Assembly: GCF_000002995.4 (NCBI RefSeq)
Contig: NW_025062478.1
Coordinates: forward strand, 2,270,001-2,334,000
Direction: 5' to 3'
Origin: Brugia malayi
Taxonomy: Eukaryota > Nematoda > Chromadorea > Rhabditida > Onchocercidae
Length of the DNA: 64,000 nucleotides
The position numbers and the translations under genes are program-made. Position 1 is the stretch's first letter; the number at the start of each line of letters is the position of its first letter. Below, in pieces: positions 11,801 to 25,231 of this stretch. The notes under the pieces were generated by a model, which did not search any database, was not told the origin of the DNA, and was given only the letters and a program-made list of their open reading frames with translations.

Positions 11801-14800
11801 TCTATCATTTTAATTATCATTTCATTTTATGTTAATTCATGATGATTGTTGTATTAATGTATGATCTAATGAATCTATAGCAATGTCAGATACATTTTAT
11901 ATTTAATTATTTATTTTTTTTTTTTTTTTTTTGCATTTGATCATTTGTATCCGGTAATTTTTATATTTGATCTTTTTTTAATATCTAACATTTATATCTA
12001 ATTTTTCTTTTTTTTTTATTTCATCATTTGCATTTGATTATCCTGTTAAACGCTTCTGAAATTTAACTCAAATGACTTATTTTTATTTATTTAATCGTTA
12101 AGATTGATATGGTTGAAATGGAATGTTCGGAATATGGAGATCGTTGTTATACTATGGCATTAATTGTAACCGATCTTTACTCTCATTTTGTATTTGGTCG
12201 AGCATTAGCTGAAGCACCGGATACTTCGTTGCTTGTTCGACATTTAATGGATATTTTTGGAGCTTTTGCCCCACCAGGTAAGCATATTTCTAACAAATGT
12301 ATTTTCTATTTATTTTCCTACTTTTCAATTACGTTAATGGTTTAATGTGCATTTTATTGAAATGAATTTTAATTTTAGAAGCTTATCGAACTTATACAAA
12401 TGATGAAGTAATTGGTCTTGTTATATCGGATATCGAGAAATTGTTCAAAATCGAAATTAAAAATATTGGACGCGGTGTAAGTACCCATAGTTTTTATTAC
12501 ATTTTTATCAACTTAGTAAGTGAGTCATATCGATTCCGAAATATGAATTTTTTTTTTTTTTTTTTTTTGAACTAGACTATATAGTCTTATAGTTGTAAAT
12601 TTTCCTGAAATAATTAATCACTTTTAAATATTCTGATCTTTTTCATCAGCGAAAGTTATCCTCAAATTATATTTCAGATTATTTTTTTCAGGTAATGAAT
12701 CATACTAATCTTTGTGCTAGTATGTATAAGCGTGCAGCGGAAGAACTTGGTGGCCGTGAACGTTGGGTTGAAGCACTTCCATTTGCAGTTATTGATTATA
12801 ATCAGACTCCGGTTAAATGTTTTGGTGATCTTCGAATTTCACCATTTGAGGTGATGTTTTAGCTTTGTTTTTTTTTTTTTTTTTTTTCCTTTTTATTTGC
12901 TATAGAAGTTAAGAATGAGAAAAAGGAGCAAAAAAAAAAAAAAATGAAAAGAAGTTTGCATTTGAAAAAAAATAACAATTACTTATTTAGATTATGTTTG
13001 GTCGAAGACCTTGGCGAAATCATAGTATTCCACCATGGGTACGCGGTGCTTTATATAACGAAAATATGAATGAAACGAAAGGTTTATGATAAATTAATCA
13101 ACGATATATATTTCTTATATTTATTTATCTTTTATTAATTGCTCAGCTAGCAGATGAAGTTGTACTGTGATAGAATATTAGATAGTATGTATGGATTTTC
13201 TCCAAAATGATTGATATGTTGCAAAATTTTACTTTCCTACTCTACCAAAATGATTGACATAAAATACCTTTTCAGACCACTAATTGAAAACATGAGACAA
13301 ATATTTTACGTCTTTCTATCATTTTACAGTTTCATCTATTAGTAGAGTAGGAAAGTAAAATTTTGCATTTACGACTTTTTTTTTTTTTTTTCTGGATTTG
13401 ATTTAAATGAATGTGATAGTTATTCCCGTATATTTAATATGCTCAAATTTAGGTTATGCGGAAGAAAATCGTGTGGAGAGTATGAGCGGTGCAACAGTAA
13501 GTCAATTATCTTGTTTTTAAACTGAAAATTTACAAGTTAAATCTTATAAATTTATCTTCTTTTATTTTTTTATTTTTCTTTAGGCTGATTATTTTGTTTT
13601 CATATTTAGCATTTCTTTGTTTTGTTCAGTTAAGCCTATGCCGTTCTATTGATTCAATTTATAAGATCAGAAAAGAAAAATGTTATTCAGAATTTAAGCT
13701 TTTTTATAAAATTCAGGAAATGTGTCTGATACGTTCTACTACACTTCCACGACGTCCTGAAGTTGAGGAACGATTAGCTAATGTGTATTTAAGCGAAGTA
13801 TCTAGTAATCGTGCTAAAATTTCCTGCATACTTGGCCGTTATCCAGCAAAATTCAATGATTCAGGTCATGTTGTCGATCCGGGTACTGGTTATTTGTATG
13901 AAGTTGGTGACTGTGTGTATGTAAGTTTTTTGATTATTGTTCACCTCAATATTTTAAAAGAGATGAACTATTAGATTGATGATTCCACTTTACTTTATTA
14001 AACTTTTACTATTCTTTCTTTGTGAAAGATAATTATTGAATTCATTATAGCTTCGTAATTTTGAACAAGACGAAGCATATATTGATCGTCCAAAAAGGCG
14101 TCACAATGAGTCAAATTATTATCGTGCAAGTATTATTGAAGTGGATTATCAGAATCCGGATTTTATGTATAAAGTATGCTACTGGAATGATATCATTGAT
14201 ATTGATCATCTTCCACCAGATCAATGGCCCGGTGAAGGTTAATTTCATTTATGTTTATTTTTTGCAAAAAAAAAAAAGAAAATATTATTATAATCATTTG
14301 TTGCGTAATATAGGGTTAATTTTGACGTATGAATTCATTTTTTAGTAAAAAAAAAGAGTAAATTTTATTATTTTTTTTTTGAATTTGTTTAAAAATTTGA
14401 TATCCGTATTGGTTTTTTTCTTTTCAGTTCTTATCAGTTTAAAATTATTCCAGTGAAACAAGTTAAATTTTTTAGGGTCTTTATCAGCTTGGGTTTCACC
14501 CTATGATGTTGCTCCTTCTACTGCTGATCTCGCAAGACGTAGAAATGTCGGTATGTTTATTATCCTTATTATTATAATACATTTATTATATTAAATTGAG
14601 TTTGTTGCATAAAAAAATAGATTTTGTTTTAAAAAAATTGACACCAAAACTATATTTATCATTTTATGCAATGATGATATTTTTAATGATGTATTATTTG
14701 CAGTAAGGCGTCGAGAACTAGAATTTCAATGTAAATGCGGTTATGATTTCTGCGAGTTAGCTTATAATCAAAATTGTCCATATAAATTGTCACAAGTTTG

Positions 14801-17261
14801 TTGCCAACGACTTAAAATGAATTGTCTTTATCATTCTCGTATAAAAGCACCACCAATGTTGCGCCCAAAGGTTAGGTTATTATTGTCATAGTTGATTATC
14901 ACATTAATTTTTTCTTTCGAATGGTATATATCGTTGAAAGCTGATTAGAATTTCGAGATTTGCTCTTTTTTTTTTTTAATGTGCATATTTTCAGAACCTA
15001 GCTGCACCTGTACTTAAATTAGCAGCAGGTGGAGAACGAAGGTATGAATTTTCCATTATCTTTTAAGATTATATTTTATGAGAATCATATGATCATACAT
15101 CGTAATATTTTCCTTAATAAAATAGGTTTTTAGAATATTATTTTCACTTTTGTAAATGTTTCCGAAAAAAAGTTTATGTTGTTAGTTAAACGTCATTTTT
15201 CTTTTTTTTTTTTATTGTGTCAGTAATAAATTATAATTTGACCATACTTCTAGATTGCTTGCAGTACCGAAGCGAATGAAATCTGAAGTCGATCATTCAA
15301 GCTCTCGTTGGGTTTTTCAAGGTTTATCCTAAAGCATTTTATGTGTGTTTGTGTGTGTTTTTAAATACTTTGTGCTTTTTCCATGTATATAAATCTCAAT
15401 GAAAAAATTTGTTTTATAATTATAGGAGGTCGTTATATTGAACTATTTCCAAGTTCATCGAGCGCAACTTCATCATTATTAGGACGAGATGACCAGCAGA
15501 GTAATGTTCACTTCGATTATGATGTTGGAGCATTTTCATCTAAAAGAAGAAGATTGCAGGTCAAATTTTAATATATTATCTTATTAGCGTGTACATTTTC
15601 AGAAGTGAAATTATGCTTGTTGAAATACTGAAATTCTTTACATCTTCAAATTTTTCACATCATATTCTAAGAAATTTGAATTTCATCATGCAGTTGTAGG
15701 TTCAGTATGGTAACGCTTATTATTCGAATTTTGTTTATGATGGAAATCCAATGATTTCGGTTAGTTGTGTCACGTCTTACGTCTTTTAGGTTTTTAGGCT
15801 TCCATATTTTTCATGAATTATTTATATTTTGATATTTTCAGAGGATTCCTACTGATCGTTCATATGGATATCAAGCAGTGGAACTCTATGAACCGAAAGG
15901 TTTTCAATTTTGATTTCTGTTAAATTTATTGTTTGAATGATATGTTTATATTAGCATAGTAATCAATCGAATTTTAATAACACTTCGAGAATCATTTTGC
16001 AACTTCCTACAATCTTCAACTGAAACGGACCTATACAAAATATGGCATTAAAATTATTGTTGAAGTTATCTCTCATATGAATGTGAAGTATAACTGTTCA
16101 ATTCGCGACATTGTGAAATTTTTTAATTTTCTTATATGAGACTCTTAGGATAATCTCTTTGTAAATTTAAGAATGACAAAGTCGGAACTAATTCTGTTTT
16201 CTTTCTCTCAAATTATGAAAAAAAGTAAAATTCTCTCAAATCCCAAAAAAAAAAAGGTAAAATCCTTTCTATAATTTGATTAGTTTAAACATTTTTTCTT
16301 CCATGATTGTTCGTGCAGTAATTTTTTAATTATTCGAAAAACTATTATTCCATCTCTATCTTAGCGTTAGTGCTGCTTTTTAATGATTTGTTTTGTGTTT
16401 TTATCAGATCTGAAATTAATATTAGCATAATTTCAGATAATCTAGTAATTTCAAATGCCAACGAATTGGAAGGATTAGATGTAGATGATGAAACTATTGA
16501 TGTTTCTTCAAATGGACAGGATGCGCCTCCCTCCGAAATTGTTTGTTTTATTATAATTTTTCTTTTCTGTATTTTTTCTTAATTTTTTTTTTTCAAAACA
16601 ATTTTGCAATTATAACTATCTCTTTTTGCGCAAATGATTGTCGATAGAAACTGGAAAAGTAATTGAAATTTGTATGTTTTAGCTTTCGAACCAGCCAATA
16701 TTTCTTGCTCGAGATGATTCAAAAAGGACAGCAGAAGCTAGGAATGGTAAAATGCAGAAAATTCAACAGAACCCTTTGCAAGTATGTTGTAGTAAACTTT
16801 GAACATATCGTAAATATCGAAAAAATATTAGAGCTGTTTTAAATTAATTTATTGCAATGTATAGTATTCACGAAAGTACTAGCAATGATCTTGACATTTT
16901 ACTCTTTTTTGTGAAGTTTATCGATTGTAATTTCCTTACCTACTGTTCGGTACCGTAGCGTTCCTTTACACCTATTATGATAAAAATAGATTTGACTAAT
17001 TAATTTTATTCTCTTGAACAAATATGAAGTTTGTAGGGGTTAGAAGAAAAGCATCATTAAGTTGCTTTTTCAAATAGATTTTACATTTAATGTCATCCGC
17101 AACATGAAAAATTATATTGACATCATATCTTTTCTGTTATCATCTTAAAAAAAAAAAAATTAGGGATGCTTTCGAAATTTAAATCATTTCAGGTTGATGT
17201 TCTATCAATGAGAAGCACAAAACGTATATCTGCACCTCCACAGCGATTAAGTCCTACATAG
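8803..17261 (+). CDS. Domesticated Ty3/gypsy-type integrase protein, degenerate triad, Cys-rich tail
   Basis: 26 phase-consistent exons, about 1018 residues: 8803-8970, 9258-9366, 9633-9673, 9816-9941, 10104-10310, 10563-10677, 11021-11145, 11266-11394, 11486-11683, 12103-12277, 12379-12476, 12692-12850, 12991-13081, 13453-13496, 13717-13920, 14051-14237, 14476-14550, 14704-14870, 14995-15041, 15254-15321, 15426-15559, 15700-15759, 15842-15899, 16437-16540, 16683-16781, 17193-17261. Residues 1-340: acidic start, then a region I do not recognise. Residues 341-580: integrase core (RRCYETM; IDMVEM; VTDLYSHFVF; LPFAVIDYNQTPV; ISPFEIMFGRRPW). Asp408 fits the first catalytic Asp. The second position reads TNDE where SDNG is usual, and the Glu position reads NLCASMYKR, so two of three catalytic residues seem lost. 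Then a VGDCVYL..YRASIIEV stretch like an integrase C-terminal domain, a Cys cluster from Cys760, and an acidic Ser-rich tail. No LTR, gag, protease or RT: a host gene, perhaps DNA- or chromatin-binding. Confidence 0.85.
13220..13367. mobile_element. Fold-back/MITE-like inverted repeat in an intron of the integrase-like gene
   Basis: Bases 13221-13245 are the exact reverse complement of 13342-13366 (25 bp, 26 with the outer T-A pair). The arms begin GCAAAATTTTACTTTCC and enclose a 96-base AT-rich middle without an open frame. It lies wholly in the intron between 13081 and 13453. Size and long perfect arms suit a non-autonomous DNA element, or simply a large hairpin in the pre-mRNA. No clear target-site duplication was found. 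Confidence 0.55.
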
Positions 17262-19198
17262 AATTTGAAATTTCATGAGATTGTTATTATTTTTATCAAA
17301 TAATGTACGATATCATATTAATTGGAATATAATAATCGATTTCGATCTAACTTTTTTTTTATGCCTAGATCATGAAGTGATCTTGAAGATAGAGGAGCAG
17401 AAAAAAATTCTAAAAAATCTGGTTAAATAGCTTAATGTATCAAGTGAAAAATCATTCATGTCTTCCAATCAATACCTGAAGAATAACTCACTTATTTTAC
17501 TTTTGATTTAGTCTCACTAATATCGATCGAGAGTAGTGCAATGAGAATTGAGAGGCTGACATCATTTGGGTAGTAATATCATTCAAATTATGGTTTAATT
17601 TTTCTTTTTAATCGCTTTATTTACTTCATTTCTTTTTGTCATAATAACTTCATTTCTTTTTGTCAGTGATATTTTTTTTTTCTTTTTGGTGATTTGATAA
17701 TGGTCTAGTTTAATTTCTCAAATAAAGAGCGATTTAATTCAATTCTCTACCACCAGTACAAGTTTAAAATTATTTTGAGATATCAAAATGTATTTTAGAA
17801 GTTTTTGTTTGCTTTTTTTTTTCCTTCAAAATCAAAATATGTTAAGGGCTGTTTTTGTAAATCTTATTTATATCTTGGTTTGAATGAAAAATAATAGTGT
17901 GATTTTGCATAACAATTTGTATTACTGCATTTATTTTCCAGTGATATCATGTGAATTATGCTAATTTTGAAACAAATATAATTGTTACTTATAAAATCAT
18001 TGTAGTAAAAAATTGTGTACTTAACTTTTCTGTTATTTCAAAATCACTCTTATACCGAACTTCTTCCATCAATTATTCCAACATACTTTTAAATTGCTTA
18101 AACAACATATCTTATTTAACCAACTGATACTTTCATTTATTCCTCTTACTTTAATTTATCATATTTTTACTCATAAACATTTGATAGCCAGTTGTAATTA
18201 TATTCACTTTATCTTACTTGATGTTTAACTACTTTTGATTCGTTATTTTTATGATCGGAACAATAAATATATTTGCCTGATGATTGAGCAATGACAAAGC
18301 ATAAAAGAGGACGAATAGAACCGACAACGAGAATTTTGATGAAATTATTTGACGTGCGCGGACATACGTTTAAAGGATTATCTGTATCATTTAAATGCAT
18401 CGAAATATTTCAGCTGAATTCGTAAATATTTGCTCGTAGTATTCTACTATTATAAATAATTTAGGATTATAATCTATTGACAAGATGAAAAAAGCAATGA
18501 TTATTATACATATCAGGGACTTTTTCTTTTTGTTTTGTTTTATAAATTTTGAAAAATCTTTTTTTTGTCTTTTTTAATTTTTTAAATTTGCTTTTTTTCT
18601 TTTAAAAAAAAAAAAACTTTAAGATGTAAGATTTCATCGAAATAATCCAAATTCAGGAATTGATTGAATATAGATTCAATTTTTGAATGGCAGATTTTGC
18701 AATTTTGCAAGGAAGCATGAAAGAATGATCCGAATATTCCACAATATCATCGTAATATGATTCCATAAAGCTGTTTAAGCTAATTAAGTGGTACGTTTAT
18801 CAAACGATTTGTCAAAGGAATATTCCGACTCAAAAAGATATTACTGTATCACAAAATGTTAATTAATAGTGTTTACTTATGCTAATAACATCATTTCAAT
18901 AATTTTATATAATAATATAAAAATGAAATCTTCAAAAATATAAATCCAAAAAATAGATGAATGAAAAGAAAAAAAGGAATGAGCTAAATTAAAGAATTTA
19001 ATTCATTTCTTTTCAAATTGTTTTATCAAATTGTACAGTTAAAATATCCATTTCTTATTTTAATTATTTGATCCATCAATTCATTATTTTGTTGTATTTT
19101 TTAGATGCATAATATGTAAATCACTTATTATTATTCAATGTGACATCTTCTAATGTCACAAATGACCATCTCACGTCATTTATCATTCTTTGTTTTAC
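17262..19198. other. 3' flank of the integrase-like gene and intergenic DNA
   Basis: An AATAAA at 17721-17726 could end the integrase-like transcript. Beyond it I see only AT-rich DNA with T and A runs and no frame with codon structure or splice-linked exons. Confidence 0.5.
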
Positions 19199-20036
19199 AG
19201 TATGCCAAAGAAGTAGATTCTGAAAGTAATTCATTTCACTTATTCAGTACAGTACGCCGAAGTACTTTCTGGAAGTAGATATTTCACTTATTCATTACAG
19301 TATGTCGAAGTACTTTCTGGAAGTAGATATTCCACTTATTCATTACAGTATGCCGAAGTACTTTCTGGAAGTAGATATTCCACTTATTCATTACAGTATG
19401 CCGAAGTACTTTCTGGAAGTAGATATTCCACTTATTCATTACAGTATGCCGAAGTACTTTCTGGAAGTAGATATTCCACTTATTCATTACAGTATGCCGA
19501 AGTACTTTCTGGAAGTAGATATTCCACTTATTCATTACAGTATGCCGAAGTACTTTCTGGAAGTAGATATTCCACTTATTCATTACAGTATGTCGAAGTA
19601 CTTTCTGGAAGTAGATATTCCACTTATTCATTACAGTATGCCGAAGTACTTTCTGGAAGTAGATATTCCACTTATTCATTACAGTATGCCGAAGTACTTT
19701 CTGGAAGTAGATATTCCACTTATTCATTACAGTATGCCGAAGTACTTTCTGGAAGTAGATATTCCACTTATTCATTACAGTATGCCGAAGTACTTTCTGG
19801 AAGTAGATATTCCACTTATTCATTACAGTATGCCGAAGTACTTTCTGGAAGTAGATATTTCACTTATTCATTACAGTGTACGTAAGAAATAGATTTTGAA
19901 GATAGTTTCTTCTACTTATTCATTACAGTATGCCAAACAACCTGATTCTGAGTGTAGCTTGTTTCATTCATTCATTACAGTATGCCAAGGAATTGGATTC
20001 TGTAGGTAGCTCATTTTACAGGTAGCTCATTTCGTT
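19199..20036. repeat. 48-bp tandem satellite, about 13 near-identical units with decayed edges
   Basis: The core (about 19256-19878) has units of exactly 48 bp containing GAAGTACTTTCTGGAAGTAG and CACTTATTCATTACAGTATG. Units differ at one or two sites (GCCGA/GTCGA; ATTCC/ATTTC). More divergent half-copies flank it on both sides (19199-19255 and 19880-20036), showing recent expansion inside an older array. As 48 is a multiple of three and no unit holds a stop in some frames, long open frames exist on both strands (16-residue periods). This is a by-product of periodicity and not evidence of a protein. Confidence 0.95.
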
Positions 20037-20040
20037 ATAA

Positions 20041-23000
20041 TATACCAAAGGAATATATTTTGACAAGAATTATTCTTGCAAATTATAAAATAATCAGTGC
20101 AAAAATTTTACAAATTGTTTCATCACTGAGCAATAAATTATTTATTAGTTTTATACGATATACAATCATTTCCACTTTTTTTTTTCTAACATTTATAATT
20201 AATTATTATTTTTAATTTTTACTTATATGTGGTCATACATTCATTTTTTCCTTCATTGTTTACATATTTTTTTTTATTTTAAAAATTTTTACCAAAAAAA
20301 AAAAAGGCAAAAAAAGAAAATGCCACTGAAAAATCATTTTTTTTTCAATTTAATTAGTCAAAATGAAAATATTTTGCACGTTTGTTAATAAATTGCTATG
20401 ATGAAAAGATTAAACAACTTTAAATTACAATTTTAAATATAATTTGATCATAAAGAAATGAACAAATTAAAATTTTGCTCTTTAGATTGTGAAGAATTGA
20501 TTTTTGTCAAGTAAAATGACAATTATTTATGATCAATTATTTATGGTCAACTAAAAATGTTTTTTTTTTTCCTTAAAGATATTTTCTCGTATATTTTAAA
20601 CAAATTTTTTTTTTTTTTTTAATTTCAATTCTTCTCGTTTTCTCTCTTTTTCTCCGTCTCCCTCTCTCTCTCCCTTTTTTTCTCAAAGAATTAAATAAGA
20701 AGGGAGAAAGGGGAAAAAAAATACACAAATGATGTCTAAAATGATGGAGACAGCTGTGACGGATTTGCATTACGGAACATTGCCTTAGCTATCCTCTTCC
20801 TAATACTCTCTCTTTTCTGCTTCATCGATAACAAATAAGTACTATCAGTTTTAGATCCAATATGTAAATTTTAATTCTATCTTTGCCTCATTTCTTTTTT
20901 TTTCTCTTTTCTTAATTATCATTACAATCTCATATTCATTCAATATGATAAATATTCAAAGTAAAAATTAATTATAGAAATGAATTTTGAATATTTTTAT
21001 GAAAATATTAATCAATTTAAAAAGAATAAAAATAAACAAAAAAAAAAAAAAAAAAAAAAAGAAAAGAGTATGATAAATAATGTGAGAGAAAAAAAAAGAA
21101 AGAAAGAACAAATTAAAAAAAAAATAAATTTGTATAAAATTTTTTCAACAAAAGCAAAAAAAAAAAAAAAAAAAACGAACTGAACGAAATGAGTTAAATT
21201 AACTTATGTTGAAAAGTAAATTCGAGCTTAAAATATATTTGTTTTGAAAATTTGTTTAAATAAACTGAAAAAAGAATTTTTCAAATGATTTGAAATAAAA
21301 TTTATTGCAATTTTCATTTCATATTGATGATGATGAGATCAGAAATTAGCTATTGCTAATGTATGGCAGCTGTATTTCTTGGGTAATTACATACTATCAT
21401 AAGAATATCACAAAATTACCGTTTGTTCGGGGTCATAGATATTGTAATTGCTAATTAGGCATATACTTCGCTTAATGGACCTTGAAATTTTATCCCTTAA
21501 ACTTTAGTAAAATTGTTTTTTTTTCTAAAAGTAACTTTGATTAAATTCTACTACAATTTTTGAACAATAATTTATAGATAAAATTAAAAATAATAATGAT
21601 AATAATTTGCAAATTAATTTACATTTTTTTTTCTTTGTAATATATAATTAAAATTGTATATAAAATATTTATTTGAATCTTATTAAATAATTAATAATTA
21701 AATAAACCGACAAAAATTTGCACAATTTTAAATCTGAAATTGACAGATAATAATTATTATTAGTTGTAAATAATGAAAATAGATAAATATCATACAAAAC
21801 ATTAAAGAAAGAAGAAAAAAAGATTACATACTATTGTATTAATCTAATTTAAGGAAAGCTTAAAAAGTATACACTTATTGAAATACAAGTGGATCATTTT
21901 TAATTATATTCAAACAATAATCCTCATCAACCTTTAACCTTTCCCTCTTACTTCTTATTTCCTACAGTGATCATTTGCATAAGTAATAATAAAAGGTGAA
22001 GTAGTATGAGTATGAGAAAGAAGTTTGATGAGTAGTAAAGTAGTCAAATATTATTAATCCATTTTTGTATCACAAAGTTTTTCTTTTTTTTGCTCTCTCA
22101 TTTTTCTCTCTCTGTTTTTTTCTCTCTCCCTCTCTCTCTCTCGCTTGCTCTCTTTATAAATGCTTATCTGGAAGGGAAACAGTAGGGAATAAATAAATTA
22201 TTCTCACCTAAGTTCATCATCATTTTGACCTCAACATATATGAACAAATGACAATTGTCAACTTTAACTATTAATCTTTGATCCTTGGAAAGTTTACTTT
22301 GAATTTAAAAAAAAGAAAAATGTTGAAATTAATTAATGTTAATTTAGCACAAAATGATTTAACCAAAATGTAAATTTTTCTTTTGCTATTTGCTTATTCA
22401 AATATAATAACTTCAAAAAGTTCTAAATTTCAATTTGTTAAAAAAAATTTGAAAACTTTTTTCAATTATCAATTGACAACACATGAAATTATCAAATAGT
22501 TTTATTTTTCTTTGTTTTTCTTTTGTTTGCTTTGTTATTCTTTTAAATTTCGCAATTCTAATTTTTGCATTATTAATTTATTTTTGCTATGCAATAATTT
22601 TTGGAAATTAATTTTCAACCAATTAATTTAGTACACTTTTTTGCTAATATGCTAGAGCTTATCTCTTCAACAAATTTTAAATTTTATAAATAAAAACAAA
22701 AAAAAAAGAATTTTTTTTTTTTTATTCTTTCCCTTCTTTTTTGACTAATTATATTTTTATTTTATCGTTTCATTTACCTTTTCAATAATTACTTTCTACT
22801 AAGATAGCAAATTACAAATTTTTGAATTGAAATATGATAGTATCATCCATTAAACTAATGAATTCTTCCTTTCTCTCATTTTAATGCTAAGAAATTAAGC
22901 CATTCTCATTTAAATAAAATTGGCTGCTAAAAATTTAATTCATTGGCACTGCAAAATATTAAATGCATAAAATTGACAAAATTAATAAATCTAAAAATGA

Positions 23001-25205
23001 CAAAGTAAAAAGTTTTTTTTTTTTTTTTATTGTTAAATGTTCAAAAAAAAAAAAGGAAAATTTTACTTAAAAACGAAACAAATTTATATGAATTTTCTGC
23101 TATAATTTATTATAATTTTATTTTCAATCATATTGAAATGATTTTTTTTTTTTTTTTGCATTTCTTATTTTAAGATTAAAAAGAAAATATTTAAGCGGCA
23201 AAAAATTTCTAATAAATTTTTTTTCAGTCATTTTTTTATAGAAAAAGTTTTATGCATTTTGCTTATCTTTAATACTTAAATTTTCAGTGCAATTAGAAGA
23301 AGAAAAAGTAACAAAAATGGGAGAATTTTAAAAATATTAAAAATAATTTAAGATATTAATAAATGCATTCTCATTTTGTAATTTATTATTTCACAGTTAT
23401 CATTTTAATAAAAGCATTTAACTTTAAACATTATCAAAATAATAAAAGATGAATGTTTTTAACAGGAAATCAAATAATTATTATCAGTGGAAAAATTTGA
23501 TTTTAGAAATTATCACCAATGAGTTTATTTTTTTCTTGCTTTTTTTTTTTTTAAATTTAAAAAATGACATTTTTGTATGGCATTTTTTGCTAACAAATAT
23601 TTCAGCATAGTTTCATTTCCATCTAAAATATCTGTATTATTCAAATTTTACTATTTAATTCAATTAGTTTCATCAACGATTAATTTTTTTTTTTTTTATT
23701 CGTTGATAAAAAGATAAGAAGAAAAGATTAATTAGCATATTTGATATTTAATTTTAATCAAAAAATGATAACTGAAATATTATTCTGCTTATATTAGTGC
23801 GTTGATTAGTTAAAATGCATTATTTTCTCTTTGATTTCCTTTTTTTGTTTTATTTTAACAATATGAAAAATAAAAAAATGTTTGTTTGTTACTTTTCTAT
23901 TTTATAAAATTTTTCTTTTTTAACAAAAAAAAAAAAAACAATAAAATAAAATAAAGTTTGATATGAATGATAAAATTAACTGATAAAAATAGCATAAATA
24001 ATAATTTTCCCATGAAAATATCAATCGTTCGGTTCGTTGAGTATTTACATCATTTCACTCATTCATTCCTGAAATTCTGTAACATTTATCAGTCACTGCT
24101 ATTTTGTCACCAAATGAATGACAAATAGTTGAGATGACGCAATTTCTTGTCATCAAATGTTAATTATAACTCTTCAATTTATAAAAAATTATATTTACAT
24201 TCTACAAAATGTTATGTAAAAATTTGAATGAATTATTGGAAATTTAAAATGAATTATCAAATGATAATCAAAGATTTATTGCATAAATCATTGCAAAAGA
24301 ATTCTGTGAAACTATCATTTCATTTGTTTAATATTAAAAAATGATTTGAAAAAAAAAAACAAAGAAATTTGTTAATTTAATTAAATTTGAAAATTAAAAA
24401 TTAATCATTTTAGTGATTAATTATACTGATAAAATTGTTATTTTTGATTTATTTATGAATATTTGGACTCAATTTTAATTTTAAATTACTATCAAACAAA
24501 TTACCATTTAGTAATAAATCTAGTTTTACTTGTCATCAACAAATATTATTATTCATTGCTATTGAAAATTCAATTTCCTACATTTATTTGTTTATTTTGT
24601 CTGATTTTCTTTCTTCCTTTTTTGTTTTGTCAAAATCATTTCAAATTTTTAAATAAATGATTTAACAAAGTTTATTAACTTTTAATGCGTATAACAAAAT
24701 TTTTCAATTAAAAAAAAAAAATTTTGCAAAAATTCTGTCTAATTATTTGACTAATTAAAGCTTATTTAATATTATTAGTATTATTTGTTATTATTATTAT
24801 TATTCGCACTATTTAATATTATTATTCGCACTAATATTTCTCTCAAATTATAATTACCTTAAAAAAAAAAAAAAATTAATCCCTGAACTAATATTTTTAA
24901 CCCCTCAATAATTTTAATAATAACTAAATTTTTGAGAGAAAAAAAAAGAATGCAAAAATGAATAATTTAACAGATAGAAAAAGAAGAAAGAAAGAGAGAG
25001 GGAAAGAGAGAGAGAGTGTGGTAAGGTGAAAAAAAAAGCGATGAAATTGTTAAATTTTAAAAGAATAAAATTCAAATAATTTTATGATGGTCAAATAAAA
25101 AACTAATAATTATAAATGAATGTTTTTTTGTCATACTAACCATTTCATTACAGTTCATTAGATGCATATTCTACCGGCACTTAAAGAACTTTTCATCATT
25201 TCACC
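20041..25205. other. Gene-poor AT-rich DNA
   Basis: Long A/T homopolymers, a CT/GA patch (20640-20720, mirrored as TCTCTC at 22090-22150) and a (GA)-rich run (24975-25020). No open frame with convincing composition or splice partners, and no tRNA-like cloverleaf noticed. Confidence 0.45.
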
Positions 25206-25231
25206 GCGGAAGATTGCGGATAATCTTCCGC
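25206..25231. promoter_or_regulatory. Perfect 10-bp inverted repeat, GC-rich island
   Basis: GCGGAAGATT (25206-25215) and AATCTTCCGC (25222-25231) are exact reverse complements separated by six bases. The GC-rich arms stand out in surrounding AT-rich DNA. Could be a dimeric protein site or an RNA hairpin; no gene is attached to it. Confidence 0.4.

Noticed and set aside
13594..13716. Extended exon before 13717 in the integrase-like gene
   Set aside because: The open frame is hydrophobic and low in coding character; ATTCAG at 13711-13716 gives a phase-correct start at GAAATGTGT.
16408..16436. Exon start at 16408 (after TTATCAG)
   Set aside because: In the required phase it hits TAA within eight codons; the TTTCAG at 16431-16436 keeps the frame open.
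19284..19892. Long open frames on both strands with 16-residue repeats
   Set aside because: They only reflect a 48-bp satellite period without stops; no start context, splice partners or non-repeat coding flank.
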